The notes under the pieces were generated by a model. That model ran no database searches and had not been told where the DNA came from. It was given only the letters and a program-made list of their open reading frames with translations. Positions 25,745 to 34,888 of a DNA stretch of 64,000 bases are shown piece after piece (the stretch's first letter is position 1; every line of letters begins with the position of its first letter). A program made the position numbers and the translations under genes. The stretch lies in assembly GCF_010365285.1 (NCBI RefSeq), contig NZ_CP048286.1:5754001-5818000 (forward strand). Reading direction: 5' to 3'. Source of the stretch: Paenibacillus rhizovicinus. Lineage in GTDB: Bacteria > Bacillota > Bacilli > Paenibacillales > Paenibacillaceae.

Positions 25745-27478
25745 TTGAAACGATCACAGATGAGAAAGCCACGCACAGCAGCCGCGCTAATCCTGGCCGG
25801 CACGATTGTCATCACCGCAGGCTGCGGAAGCAGCGCCAACAACGCGAATAACACGAGCAATGCAGGTGCAGGCACGGCCAATAATGCCGCTGCCGGTAAC
25901 AATCAAGAGAGCACCAAGCCGGTAACCTTCTCGTTCTTCGGCGCGGATGCAAGCCCGAACTGGAACAATATGCAGGACGAAATCGGCAAAGAAATCACGA
26001 AGAAAACCGGCGTTACGATCAAAGCCGAGTATGCGGTTACGGGCGGCGGCACAGATAAAATCTCGCTGATGGCGGCAAGCGGCGAGTACCCGGATCTCGT
26101 GTTCGCCAAAGGCGACATCGACAAGCTCGTCGACGCCGGCGCGATGATCGATTTGACCGACCTGATCAACAAATACGCGCCGAACTTGAAGAAAGTATAC
26201 GGCGACTACATGCAGCGCCTGAAATACAGCAACGACGATCAATCGATCTATGTACTTCCATCGAATGACGCGGTAGACACGACGTATTTCGACGCCGGCG
26301 GCGGCTTCGAGCTGCAGCAGCGCGTGCTGAAAGAGCTGGGCTATCCGAAAATCAATACGCTTGACGATTACGAGAAAGCGCTTAAAGATTACGTTGCCAA
26401 AAACCCGACGACGGACGGCAAGCCGACGATTCCGCTGACGCTGGACACCGACGATTGGCGCATCATGATCACCGGCACGAATCCGGCATTTGAAGCGACT
26501 GGCCTGCCGGATGACGGTGAATACTATATTAACCAGGATACGTATGAAGCTTCCCTTCATATCAAACGTCCGGAAGAGCGCGAATATTTCCGCTGGATGA
26601 ACAAATTGTTCAACGAAGGCTTGCTGGATAAAGAAGCGTTCGTACAGAAGAGCGACCAGTACAAATCGAAGATCGCCAGCGGCCGCGTACTCGGTCTGAT
26701 CGACCAGGAGTGGGGCTACTCCGACGCGGAGAATTCGCTCAAGACCAAAGACAACGGCGCATACACGTACGCTCACTTGCCTGTAACGCTGTCCGCGGAT
26801 TACAAGGATCATTCCTTCGCGCCTACGGGATTCATGGCTGGCTGGGGCATTGGCATTACGACGTCCTGTAAAGATCCGGTCCGCGCGATCAAATTCCTGG
26901 ACTATCTGGCTTCCGACGAAGGCCAAGTGCTTCGCAACTGGGGCATTGAAGGCACGGATTACTCGATCGAGAACGGTATCCGCACCATTCCGGCCGACGT
27001 GCAGAAGCGCAAGACGGAAGACAACTCCGCATTCACGAAAGAAACGGGCATCGGCTTATACAATATTTTCAGCGCGCACTACGGCGACGGCGTGAAAGAT
27101 TCGACAGGCAGCTATTATACGACGAACTTCCCGGATCAAATCGTAGCCGGCTACACGCAAGCGGAGAAAGATACGCTGAAAGCGTACAGCGCGACGACGT
27201 GGAAAGACCTGTTCCCGAAAGAGAGCGAGTTTAAAGTGCGTGCTTACGGCGCAGCATGGAATACGCCGGCTCCGACGGATTCCGATTACAGCGTCATCTT
27301 CAAGAAGGCCGAAGACATTATCTGGAAGAAGATTCCGGAAGCGGTCCTCGCGAAACCGGCCGATTTCGACAAGGTGTACGACAACATGCTGAAGCAGCTG
27401 GATGATGTCGGCACGAAAAAAATGGAGCAAATGTACACCAAAGCAATCCAGGACCGCGTCAAGCAATGGCAAGGTTAA
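25745..27478 (+). CDS. Extracellular solute-binding lipoprotein (LplA type)
   Basis: This 577-residue lipoprotein has a signal peptide ending in lipobox ITAGC (Cys about residue 27), followed by an Asn/Ala-rich linker and a long type-1 solute-binding domain. Its size (over 500 residues) and markers such as GEYPDLVFAKGDIDKLVDAGAMIDLTDLINKYAPN fit the LplA/YtcQ group that binds oligosaccharides outside the membrane. The TTG start at 25745 follows GGGAGG by 9 bases. It is the third gene of the transporter operon. Ligand unknown; the upstream alpha-xylosidase hints at xyloglucan-type oligosaccharides, but the two are separated by a terminator and about 1 kb. Confidence 0.9.
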   Translation: MKRSQMRKPRTAAALILAGTIVITAGCGSSANNANNTSNAGAGTANNAAAGNNQESTKPVTFSFFGADASPNWNNMQDEIGKEITKKTGVTIKAEYAVTGGGTDKISLMAASGEYPDLVFAKGDIDKLVDAGAMIDLTDLINKYAPNLKKVYGDYMQRLKYSNDDQSIYVLPSNDAVDTTYFDAGGGFELQQRVLKELGYPKINTLDDYEKALKDYVAKNPTTDGKPTIPLTLDTDDWRIMITGTNPAFEATGLPDDGEYYINQDTYEASLHIKRPEEREYFRWMNKLFNEGLLDKEAFVQKSDQYKSKIASGRVLGLIDQEWGYSDAENSLKTKDNGAYTYAHLPVTLSADYKDHSFAPTGFMAGWGIGITTSCKDPVRAIKFLDYLASDEGQVLRNWGIEGTDYSIENGIRTIPADVQKRKTEDNSAFTKETGIGLYNIFSAHYGDGVKDSTGSYYTTNFPDQIVAGYTQAEKDTLKAYSATTWKDLFPKESEFKVRAYGAAWNTPAPTDSDYSVIFKKAEDIIWKKIPEAVLAKPADFDKVYDNMLKQLDDVGTKKMEQMYTKAIQDRVKQWQG

Positions 27479-27561
27479 GGAAAGCGCGAACCGTTTGACC
27501 TACTGAGCCCGGGGGACCCGGAAACGGGAACGCCGGGGGCAAACAAGCGGTAAACCAATAG

Positions 27562-27593
27562 AACAGTCTGTTCCGCCATGCGGGCAGACTGTT
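27562..27593 (+). terminator. Hairpin between binding-protein and kinase genes
   Basis: AACAGTCTG (27562-27570) pairs with CAGACTGTT (27585-27593). Only a few T follow, so it may attenuate rather than stop transcription into the two-component genes. Confidence 0.45.
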
Positions 27594-27639
27594 TCTGCCG
27601 TTCTCGCGGGACGAGATTAGCAGAGAGAAGGCCGGGGCA

Positions 27640-29469
27640 ATGCGGAAGGCGGCGAGCCGATTGGCAAGCAGGTTCAGCTTCAACAATTTGCGGTTGAAAA
27701 ATCAGTTGTTTTTTGCTTTTTTTATCGTCGTTCTGATCCCGGTGCTGTTCGTCGGTATTTTCCTTACGGCCGCGTACCGCAATAACGTGCTCGAGCAGGC
27801 GACGAAGCAGACGACCAACAACGTGGACAAGATCCGGACGCAGACATCGGATATTTTGCGCATTCCGCTCGATCTGTCGGACGATTATCTCATAAGCACG
27901 TCTTTGAAAAATCTCGTCAACACGCGGTACGACACCGTGTTCGAATCCGTGCAGGCGCTCTGGGAATTCAACAGCTTCAAGAACGCGGTGCAGCTGTACC
28001 GCGAGATCGACGGGATCCGGTTCTATACGACGAACGAGACGCTGTTGGAGAATTGGGATTTTCTGCATGCGACGCCGGAAATCCGGCAAACCGACTGGTA
28101 CCGCAGCGTCAACGACAGCGAGCAGATTAATTGGCGCTTGATGTCCAACGAGACGAAGCAGGGCGAACGGTCGCTCAGCTTGGTGCGGCGGATCAATTTC
28201 CCCGAATACAAGACTGCCGGCGTGCTCGTCATCGACGTCAACCAGCAGTTGTTCAATACGATGCTGAGCCAGGAGCCTTACGATACGATGATTCTCGATT
28301 CGGGGAACAACATCGTAGCGGCCAAGGACAGAAGCTGGATCGGGAGGAATTTGTCCTGGCTGAATTTTCCCGACCTGGCCCACAAAGGGCAGGGCACGTA
28401 CCGGATGAGCTTCGAAGGCAAGCAGTATCAGGTCGTCATTGAAGATTTGATGCCGCATTCGAGCGAGACGGGGCTCCGAATCGTCTCGCTGTTCGCGGTC
28501 GAAACGATCGTCGGCGGGGCGAATCGGGTTGCGCAGCTCGGGTTTACGGTGCTGCTCGTGAGCATGGTCATCGCCCTCGTGCTTATTTATTTCATGTCTT
28601 CGGTGTTGACGAAGCGGACGCTGACGCTGTACCGGAACTTGAGCCGCGCGGGCAAAGGGGATTTGACGGTGGTATCGGACATTCGGGGGAATGACGAAAT
28701 CGCCCTGCTGTCCAGGCAATTCAATACGATGCTCGCGAATATTCGCAGGCTGTTGGAGGAAGTAGAAGACTCGAACCGCAGGCAGTCGCAGCTGGAGCTG
28801 GCGCAGAAGGATATTAAGCTGAAGATGATGGCCAGCCAGATCAACCCGCATTTCCTGTTCAATGCCCTTGAATCGATCCGCATGCGGATCCACATGAAGG
28901 GGGAAAAGGATATCGCGTCCGTTGTCCGCATGCTCGGCAGGCTAATCCGCAATAATATTGAAATTGGCTCGCGCAGCATACCGCTGGGCCAGGAGCTGGA
29001 GATCGTGCGGTATTACTTGGAGATTCAGCAATTCCGTTACGGAGGCGATCGGTTGACGTTCAGCATGGAGCTGGACGAAGGGGCGCAGAGCGCGCTCATT
29101 CCGCCGCTAATCATCCAGCCCCTGGTGGAAAATGCGGTCGTGCATGGACTGGAAGAGGCAGGAGAAGGCGGCCGGATCGGGATAACGACGCAGCGGCTGG
29201 AGGACGGGACGCTGCAGGTCGCGGTCGAAGATAACGGCATCGGCATGAGCGCGGAACGGCTGGAGGAAGTAAGGCGTTCGCTCGACGACACGGACGAGGA
29301 GAAGCAGCATCGGATCGGGCTGCGCAATGTTCATCAGCGGTTGAAGCTGACATTCGGAGAGGATAGCGGACTGAAGATCGAGAGCCGGGAAAACGAAGGA
29401 ACGAGCATTACGTTCCGGCTGCCCGGCGAGGAGGGGAACGACCATGTATACTTTAGTCATCGTGGATGA
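27640..29469 (+). CDS. Sensor histidine kinase (YesM type)
   Basis: This 609-residue membrane kinase has TM1 at about 22-46, an extracellular sensor of about 250 residues, TM2 at about 298-323, a HAMP segment (about 324-375), a His-kinase domain with phospho-acceptor His404 in QINPHFLFNALES, N-box ENAVVHG (497-503) and G1 box DNGIGM (531-536). This layout is the LytS/YesM class common in Paenibacillus next to sugar transporters. It overlaps the response-regulator gene by 26 bases, so the pair is translationally coupled. The position right after an LplABC-type operon suggests that it senses the sugar bound outside and controls that operon. Confidence 0.93.
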   Translation: MRKAASRLASRFSFNNLRLKNQLFFAFFIVVLIPVLFVGIFLTAAYRNNVLEQATKQTTNNVDKIRTQTSDILRIPLDLSDDYLISTSLKNLVNTRYDTVFESVQALWEFNSFKNAVQLYREIDGIRFYTTNETLLENWDFLHATPEIRQTDWYRSVNDSEQINWRLMSNETKQGERSLSLVRRINFPEYKTAGVLVIDVNQQLFNTMLSQEPYDTMILDSGNNIVAAKDRSWIGRNLSWLNFPDLAHKGQGTYRMSFEGKQYQVVIEDLMPHSSETGLRIVSLFAVETIVGGANRVAQLGFTVLLVSMVIALVLIYFMSSVLTKRTLTLYRNLSRAGKGDLTVVSDIRGNDEIALLSRQFNTMLANIRRLLEEVEDSNRRQSQLELAQKDIKLKMMASQINPHFLFNALESIRMRIHMKGEKDIASVVRMLGRLIRNNIEIGSRSIPLGQELEIVRYYLEIQQFRYGGDRLTFSMELDEGAQSALIPPLIIQPLVENAVVHGLEEAGEGGRIGITTQRLEDGTLQVAVEDNGIGMSAERLEEVRRSLDDTDEEKQHRIGLRNVHQRLKLTFGEDSGLKIESRENEGTSITFRLPGEEGNDHVYFSHRG

Positions 29470-31192
29470 CGAGCCGGCGATACGCGAGGGAATGGCTTCG
29501 CTGATCGATTGGGAAGACATCGGGTTTCGCGTCGCGGGGACGGCGCGGAACGGGGAAGAAGGCTTGCGGCTGCACGGGGAGCTGGCTCCCGATCTGATGC
29601 TGATCGATATTCGGATGCCGCGGAAGAACGGTCTGGAGCTGCTCGAAGAAATTCGCCGCAGCGACAGCCGCTGCCGGGTGCTGATCTTAAGCGGCCATGC
29701 CGATTTTGCCTACGCGCAGCAAGCCATTCGCTTCGGGATCGAAGGTTATATGCTGAAGCCGGTGAACGAAGAAGAGCTGGAAGATTACGCGCGGCGGATC
29801 GCCGCCTCGCTGAACGCGGAGAAGTCCGCGAGCGGCGGGGGGTTACGGGCCCGCGAGGAAGCGCTTGCGGGACTGCTCGACGGCTCGGCGGGAGACGCGT
29901 GCGATATTGCTGCGCTCATTAGCGGAAGGGATGCTCCGGAGGCTGGTGCGGTCAATTGCCGTATGCTGTTGGTCGAGCTGGAAGAGGACGACGATGCGCC
30001 GATTAGCGAGAGCGGCTTCCGGCAGCGGCTGGCGGAGGCTGCCGAGCGCGAAGGTTTGGGGGTCGTCATCGACGCGAAGCCCGGCGTCGGCTGGCTGCTG
30101 CCGGAATCCGCAGGTGCAAGTGCAGGTGCAAGTGCAAGTGCAGGCAAGGCTGCCGGCGGAGAAGCGAGCGGCGGATGCCTTGCTGCGCAGCTGCTTGCGG
30201 AGGCAGCGGGCGGCGAGGATCGCTACACCGCCGTGGTCGGCACTCAGGCGTCGGACGTGGAAACGGTCCGCGCTTCGCTCGTCGCGGCGCGCGAGCTGAT
30301 GCGGCATCGCTTCTTGCTGGAGCCGGGCCGCATATACGACGGGCCGCCTGCGCTGCTCGGCCGGGCTGCATGCGCACAAGCGGAAGCGGACGCGGATGCA
30401 GACGGGAATGCAGCGCATCTTGGCGAGGATGCAGCGGGCGCCGCGGCCGGGACCTCGTCATGTTCGAGTTCGAGTTCGAGTTCGAGTTCGAGTTCGAGTT
30501 CGAGTTCGAGTATGAAGAACGGCGGCCAAGGGACAGGCATTCCGGCGGAGCCCGACCTTGCGGGACTTGCGCGACGGCTCAGCCGGGTCATCGATGCCGG
30601 GAACGATTCGGGCATCAGCGCAAGCTTGGAGGGGGCAGTATCATTGATCGCCGCCTGGAACAGCTCGCGCGCGTACGTAACTACGTCGATCGCGCAGCTG
30701 TTGACCTTCGTGTTGGCGGAGCTCGATACGCTCCATGAAGGATTCTCCGCGCAGGAGCATAACGGATTAATCGCGGCGGCTTATAAGCAGCAGCATTTGC
30801 CCGCATTGATGAAGGAGCTGGAGGCCGGCTTGCAGGAGCTGCCGCAGCAGCTGGGCACTTCCGGTACGCAGCCGATCGTGCGGCGGATGACGGATTACAT
30901 CGAGCGCCATTACGTGGAGCAGCTCAGGCTGGAAACGCTGGCCGAGATGTTCAGCTATAACAGCGGTTACTTGGGGAAGCTGTTCAAGAACCATACGGGC
31001 GATTCCTTCAATACGTACCTGGATCGCGTCCGGATCGCCAAGGCCATTCAACTGCTGTCCGAAGGCGTGAAAGTACGACAGGCGGCGGAAAAGGTCGGTT
31101 ATGCGAATGTCGACTACTTCCATGCCAAATTCAAGAAGTACACGGGCCAATCCCCGTCCGCGTACAAGAAAACGGATAGCCATCACGGCTGA
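29444..31192 (+). CDS. Response regulator, REC plus AraC domain (YesN type)
   Basis: This 582-residue regulator has a receiver domain at residues 1-120 (Asp8, Asp9, phospho-acceptor Asp55 in LMLIDIRMP, Lys105 in GYMLKP) and a C-terminal AraC DNA-binding domain (about residues 480-578; LRLETLAEMFSYNSGYLGKLFKNHTGDSF and VRQAAEKVGYANVDYFHAKFKKYTGQSP). The linker is long and odd: an Ala/Ser/Gly run near 223-234 and a run of 16 serines near 341-356, both encoded by hexanucleotide repeats. YesN proteins are usually about 500-540 residues, so the excess is in this linker. GGAGGGG precedes the ATG within the kinase gene. Probable partner of the upstream kinase, activating the transporter operon. Confidence 0.92.
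   Translation: MYTLVIVDDEPAIREGMASLIDWEDIGFRVAGTARNGEEGLRLHGELAPDLMLIDIRMPRKNGLELLEEIRRSDSRCRVLILSGHADFAYAQQAIRFGIEGYMLKPVNEEELEDYARRIAASLNAEKSASGGGLRAREEALAGLLDGSAGDACDIAALISGRDAPEAGAVNCRMLLVELEEDDDAPISESGFRQRLAEAAEREGLGVVIDAKPGVGWLLPESAGASAGASASAGKAAGGEASGGCLAAQLLAEAAGGEDRYTAVVGTQASDVETVRASLVAARELMRHRFLLEPGRIYDGPPALLGRAACAQAEADADADGNAAHLGEDAAGAAAGTSSCSSSSSSSSSSSSSSSSMKNGGQGTGIPAEPDLAGLARRLSRVIDAGNDSGISASLEGAVSLIAAWNSSRAYVTTSIAQLLTFVLAELDTLHEGFSAQEHNGLIAAAYKQQHLPALMKELEAGLQELPQQLGTSGTQPIVRRMTDYIERHYVEQLRLETLAEMFSYNSGYLGKLFKNHTGDSFNTYLDRVRIAKAIQLLSEGVKVRQAAEKVGYANVDYFHAKFKKYTGQSPSAYKKTDSHHG
30463..30510 (+). repeat. Hexanucleotide repeat (TTCGAG)8 inside the response regulator
   Basis: Eight perfect copies of TTCGAG encode a poly-serine run. 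A second, less regular 6-bp repeat (GCAAGT/GCAGGT) occurs at about 30114-30144. Copy-number change would alter linker length without frameshift. Confidence 0.95.
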
Positions 31193-31286
31193 ATTCGGGG
31201 TCATCCCTCGTGCAGCGGCTGCGGACTTCCGTTTCCGGGTGAAATGAAATCGCTTTAACGCGATGTGATGCGATATGAGCGAAGGG

Positions 31287-31323
31287 AAGGCTGCCGGCTT
31301 TGATGCCGGCGGTCTTTTTTTTG
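31287..31323 (+). terminator. Intrinsic terminator after the response regulator
   Basis: GCCGGC (31293-31298) pairs with GCCGGC (31305-31310) with extended imperfect pairing on either side; a run of T follows GGTC. Confidence 0.8.
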
Positions 31324-31474
31324 GTGCGTTGTAGTTGAATAGGGCGAGGCGGAACGGCTAGTGCAGATGCTTGTATCGGCCCCTTACACCTGCTCTTCCT
31401 TGCGGTAGAGCGGGTTTTTGGCGATACTGGATAGATAGCTGCTTTGAATATCGTGTGATTAAGGGAGAGCAAAC

Positions 31475-31804
31475 ATGGCAACGATCGAAGATTTTATGCA
31501 ATTGGACATACGCGTCGGCACCGTTATTCAGGCGGAGCCGTTCCCGGAAGCGCGCAAGCCGGCCATCAAATTAACCATCGATTTCGGCGATCTCGGCGTG
31601 AAGCGGTCGTCGGCGCAGATTACGCAGCGATACGACGCGGAGGGACTAGTCGGGAGCCAAGTCGTCGCCGTCGTCAATTTTCCGCCGCGCCGGATCGCCG
31701 GATTCGTATCCGAGGCGCTCGTCTTGGGCGGCGTCCCGGAAGAAGGCGACGTCGTGCTGCTCAGGCCGGATGAACCGGTGAGGAATGGGACAGCGATAGG
31801 TTAG
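31475..31804 (+). CDS. csaA: CsaA-type tRNA-binding-domain protein
   Basis: This 109-residue protein is nearly all a single EMAP/Trbp111-type tRNA-binding OB fold. It matches Bacillus CsaA throughout: FMQLDIRVGTV, FPEARKPAIKLTIDFG, SSAQIT, VVNFPPRRIAGFVSEALVLGG, EGDVVLLRPD. CsaA is a dimeric chaperone-like protein reported to help Sec-dependent export. The start follows AAGGGAG. It is monocistronic, with a strong terminator after it. Confidence 0.93.
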   Translation: MATIEDFMQLDIRVGTVIQAEPFPEARKPAIKLTIDFGDLGVKRSSAQITQRYDAEGLVGSQVVAVVNFPPRRIAGFVSEALVLGGVPEEGDVVLLRPDEPVRNGTAIG

Positions 31805-31835
31805 CGGCGTAGGCAGCCGACTAATCCGACCAAGC

Positions 31836-31905
31836 AAAAACACCTCCGAAGTTGTCCGCCATGTCTCTAGACATGGGGGCATAACTTTGGAGGTGTTTTA
31901 TTTTA
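31836..31905. terminator. Long bidirectional terminator
   Basis: AAAACACCTCC and AAGTT on the left (from 31836) pair with AACTT and GGAGGTGTTTT on the right, with an inner CATGTCT/AGACATG stem. A- and T-rich flanks allow use from both sides, between csaA and the convergent gene remnant. Confidence 0.85.
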
Positions 31906-31982
31906 ACTAGCGAGGCGCGTGTTCCGTTGGGGCATACCCCGTTTTTTATTGAACGATATAAGTGATCTCGTTAATCGGCCGT

Positions 31983-32813
31983 TTATTCGCCTTTGAACGA
32001 AACGGCCGTCTTGCTGCTTTCCAGCATGCCGTCTTGCGTTCTCGTCACATAGAGCGTGCCGGCTTTCGTGCCAACCTGCTTAATGCTAAGCGTCGTTGCG
32101 CCTTTGGAGGATAAGCCAAGCAGGTTTCCTTTAGCGTCATAGATATTAAACGAATCCGTTTTGCCAAGACCGCTCACCGATACCGTGTCCGCTTTTCCCT
32201 TATTTTTCGTGACTTTTACTTGGGAGGCCTTCAGTATGGGCGAGACGGGTTTATTAAGCAGTACGGGATTTTCGAAAATAACGGCATGGCTGCCTTTGCT
32301 TCCCCTGCTCTGCACGACCCGCATCTTCAGATATTTCGTGCCGGACGGAATACGGGCGAGTACGTGTTGGACCGGCGTGGCGTTCGAGAATTCGCGTTTA
32401 TAGATGGTTTTGCCATCGGCATAAATCACGATAATCGATTTTCCGAAGTCCCCCGTGCGCCACTTATTATCGATGGATACGTTGGTTTCGAGCGCATTGT
32501 AATTATAGTCGCCGATGAAGAAGTTCCCGTACATGTCAGTCGTGGAACTGTAGTACGCATCGAGTCCGTATCCGCGTGCTACGAGCGTTCCGTCGCTCTT
32601 CTCAAAAGGGGACGATCCCCATCCGCCGTAATGAACGTCGTCGTCGTCGCTGTAACCCGCCAATCCGACAGTGGCCAGCGCGGCGCTGTCCGCTTGAGCC
32701 GATGCCGGCAGCGTGTTCGTAAGCAGCGGATTTTCGAAGATGACTCCGTGTCCACCTTGGCTTCCCTTTGCCTGTACGACGGACAATGTCAGGTAGGACG
32801 TGCCTTTCAGAAA
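31983..32813 (-). pseudogene. 5'-truncated NPCBM-like carbohydrate-binding protein
   Basis: The frame is open from 32813 down to the stop at 31983 but begins directly after a TAA (32816-32814), without an ATG, ribosome site or signal peptide. The first 30 residues (SYLTLSVVQAKGSQGGHGVIFENP) are the end of an NPCBM-like domain; they recur near residue 160 as YLKMRVVQSRGSKGSHAVIFENP at the end of a complete second NPCBM-like domain (GLAGYSDDDDVHYGGWG onward). The last 80 residues look like a beta-sandwich repeat. So this is the C-terminal part of a larger secreted protein that lost its start. The four-armed repeat copy C begins about 50 bases beyond the break. A TTG inside the frame could in theory start a 267-residue protein, but it would lack export. 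Confidence 0.7.
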
Positions 32814-32862
32814 TTAGTATATATCATGTGATTCATGCATTCGATATAAGTGGGCTTTTTCT

Positions 32863-33058
32863 GTAACGAATCGAGCAGGCGTTATTTGGAAGTTTTGACG
32901 CCCATTCGAAATCTAACGAACCCAGAAAAGCTTATGGATGCGAAATCATGCAAAAACTAGCTGAAATCAGTGCAATGAAGTTGAATAAGGTGTGTAGGAT
33001 TCGTTAGAATCCAAATCGGCCGCAAAATCCAGCAATAAGGTTGGTACGATTCTTTAGC
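32863..33058. repeat. Four-armed dispersed element, copy C (196 bp)
   Basis: Right-pointing half-sites start at 32863 and 32913; left-pointing half-sites end at 33008 and 33058. The arm spacing is 50 bp on each side and the inner span 96 bp, matching copies A and B. Confidence 0.85.
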
Positions 33059-33179
33059 TCGGGTGGTATGGAGGAGTTAAGGCGCAGGAGTGCCTATGTT
33101 TACTGAATAGCGAAGCAGGAAAGCGGCCGCAGCCAATGGAATAAATAGACAGACAATTCCATAAGGAGGTCGCGCAAAC

Positions 33180-33671
33180 ATGCCATTTCCAACGCATATC
33201 GTATCGGCGGGCGGGTACGTGGAAGACGGTCAAGGCAATATTCTGTTAGTGAAAACGCGTGACGGCGGTTGGGTTTGTCCCGGCGGGCAAGTGGAGGTTG
33301 GAGAGAATCTGATCGATGCTGTCGTTCGTGAGATCAAAGAGGAAAGCGGCATTGACGTCACCGTCGGTTACTTGGTCGGCGTCTGCTCGAATACGGGGAT
33401 TTTCAAATGGTATGACGGCGTGACGGATGTTCCGACGCAGGTGATCTTCGAATTCGTATGCAAACCCGTGGGCGGGGAGCTGGTAGAGGTTACGGACGAA
33501 ACGACCGATAGCCGCTGGGTGGCGAAAGACCGCGTGCTTGATTTCATTTCGCATCCCGCTCTGCGCGCTCGTTATCAGGCTTATTTGGATTTTAACGGAG
33601 CGGTCAATTACATGGAGTATGTGACGCACCCTGCGTTTATTATCAAACGCGATGTTAACCTATCAAAGTAG
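33180..33671 (+). CDS. Nudix hydrolase
   Basis: This 163-residue protein has a complete Nudix box, G(x5)E(x7)REUxEExGU, seen as GQVEVGENLIDAVVREIKEESGID at about residues 36-60, with the metal-binding glutamates in REIKEES. Nudix enzymes hydrolyse nucleoside diphosphates linked to another group; the substrate here cannot be told. ATAAGGAGG lies 9 bases before the ATG. It is a single gene between a repeat element and a convergent esterase gene. Confidence 0.9.
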   Translation: MPFPTHIVSAGGYVEDGQGNILLVKTRDGGWVCPGGQVEVGENLIDAVVREIKEESGIDVTVGYLVGVCSNTGIFKWYDGVTDVPTQVIFEFVCKPVGGELVEVTDETTDSRWVAKDRVLDFISHPALRARYQAYLDFNGAVNYMEYVTHPAFIIKRDVNLSK

Positions 33672-33781
33672 ACGATAAAACCGGCAATAGTAGGTTCGGT
33701 GTAGAGCCATGTCGCCAGAGCGAACGATGACCCGCAAGACGGACACTTGACAAGAGTGCCTGCCTTGCGGGTCATTTCTGT

Positions 33782-34888
33782 CTAGATATTTTGATCCGCA
33801 AAATCCATGAACCTGTCCCAATCGTACGGCTTCAAATCATGCTCCCCGCTTCGCAGGTGGTAGCCCATTCGCTCGCGCAGGAGAGGTTCCTCAGGATGAG
33901 GGAAGTTCATCTCCGTTAAATCCTTGCAACCGAACAGCCGGTATGCGGCAGTGGCATGAACGAGCGACTGAAACTCCGAACGCGGATCGGCCCATTCGTC
34001 ATTCGTAGCGCTTGCCACGTATAGCGGGCGCGGGGCGATGAGGGAGAGCAGCATATGCTGGTCGACGGGGAGATGCTCTTCCCGGTCGTTGTACGTTTTG
34101 TAGGTTCCGTTGAACCAGTGCGGAAACTGATCGTTAATATTCCGTATCGTTTCCCCCTTCTTGCCGCGGGAGAGCGCAGCGCCCGTACAGCCGGAATTGT
34201 TGCTGACGACGAGCGCGAAGCGTTCGTCAACGGCGCCTGCCCATAATGCGGCTTTGCCCCCGCGGGAATGACCGACGACCGCAACGCGTGCGGCATCGAT
34301 GTCTGGATCCGTTTCCAGATAATCCATTGCGCGGCTCGCGGACCATGCCCAAGCTGCGATCGTTCCCCAGGCGTTCGCGGGACGCTCGCCCGTGGACGGA
34401 TCGAAAATGCCGTGCACGCCGTTTCGGAAGCCATCGTGGAAATCCGGATCTGCGTCTTCGACGTCAAGGACGACCGCCGCATAGCCGCGAGCGACGATTT
34501 GCTCCGCCGGCCAGAATGGGGAGGGAGCTTGCTGCTCCGGATCCATATGGGCCGCGCCTCGATTATTGAGAAGCAGGAAAGCCGGGCAAGGCTCCTGGCC
34601 GTTGTCCGGGAGGAACATCAGCAAGCGGATCTTGCCCGTTCCTCCCGCGCCTTCATAGCGAATGTCCACTTGCTTGCGGACTGCGATGCCGCCAAGCATG
34701 TTTGGCGTGACTTTCGTATCGAATTCTAAGGTCGAAGGACGTCCGACGGTTTCCCGTCCGTATACGTGTTCGCGGAACAAGTCCAGAATCTCGGGCCGCC
34801 GGCGCTGCAGCCAGCGATCGGCCGTCTCGATCCGTTCGCCGTCCAATGTCAGCAGCATGTCCGGCAAATTGCGTTGATCCAGCATCAT
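33782..34888 (-). CDS. Alpha/beta-hydrolase, glucuronoyl-esterase (CE15)-like
   Basis: This 368-residue protein without a signal peptide has an alpha/beta-hydrolase core with the nucleophile elbow GHSRGGKAAL (Ser at about residue 211), the downstream block NNSGCTGAALSRGK with FPHWF, and ATNDEWADPRSEF before a late His (FPHPEEP or GEHDL). GxSRxGKxA and the following serine/glycine block resemble carbohydrate esterase family 15 (4-O-methyl-glucuronoyl methylesterases) and related acetyl-xylan esterase-like proteins. AGGAGG lies 6 bases before the ATG. It is isolated from the mannan locus by about 370 bases. Role in hemicellulose breakdown is likely; exact bond is uncertain. Confidence 0.75.
   Translation of the reverse strand: MMLDQRNLPDMLLTLDGERIETADRWLQRRRPEILDLFREHVYGRETVGRPSTLEFDTKVTPNMLGGIAVRKQVDIRYEGAGGTGKIRLLMFLPDNGQEPCPAFLLLNNRGAAHMDPEQQAPSPFWPAEQIVARGYAAVVLDVEDADPDFHDGFRNGVHGIFDPSTGERPANAWGTIAAWAWSASRAMDYLETDPDIDAARVAVVGHSRGGKAALWAGAVDERFALVVSNNSGCTGAALSRGKKGETIRNINDQFPHWFNGTYKTYNDREEHLPVDQHMLLSLIAPRPLYVASATNDEWADPRSEFQSLVHATAAYRLFGCKDLTEMNFPHPEEPLLRERMGYHLRSGEHDLKPYDWDRFMDFADQNI

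Noticed and set aside
27475-28893. 472-codon minus-strand frame opposite the histidine kinase
   Set aside because: Shadow of a clear kinase gene; no start signal and no domain.
30175-30738. Plus-strand frame with poly Phe-Glu repeat within the response regulator
   Set aside because: Another frame of the TTCGAG repeat; REC and AraC domains fix the real frame.
32220-32831. 203-codon plus-strand frame opposite the gene remnant
   Set aside because: Mirror of the NPCBM-like frame; the minus-strand product has internal domain repeats that prove its frame was coding.
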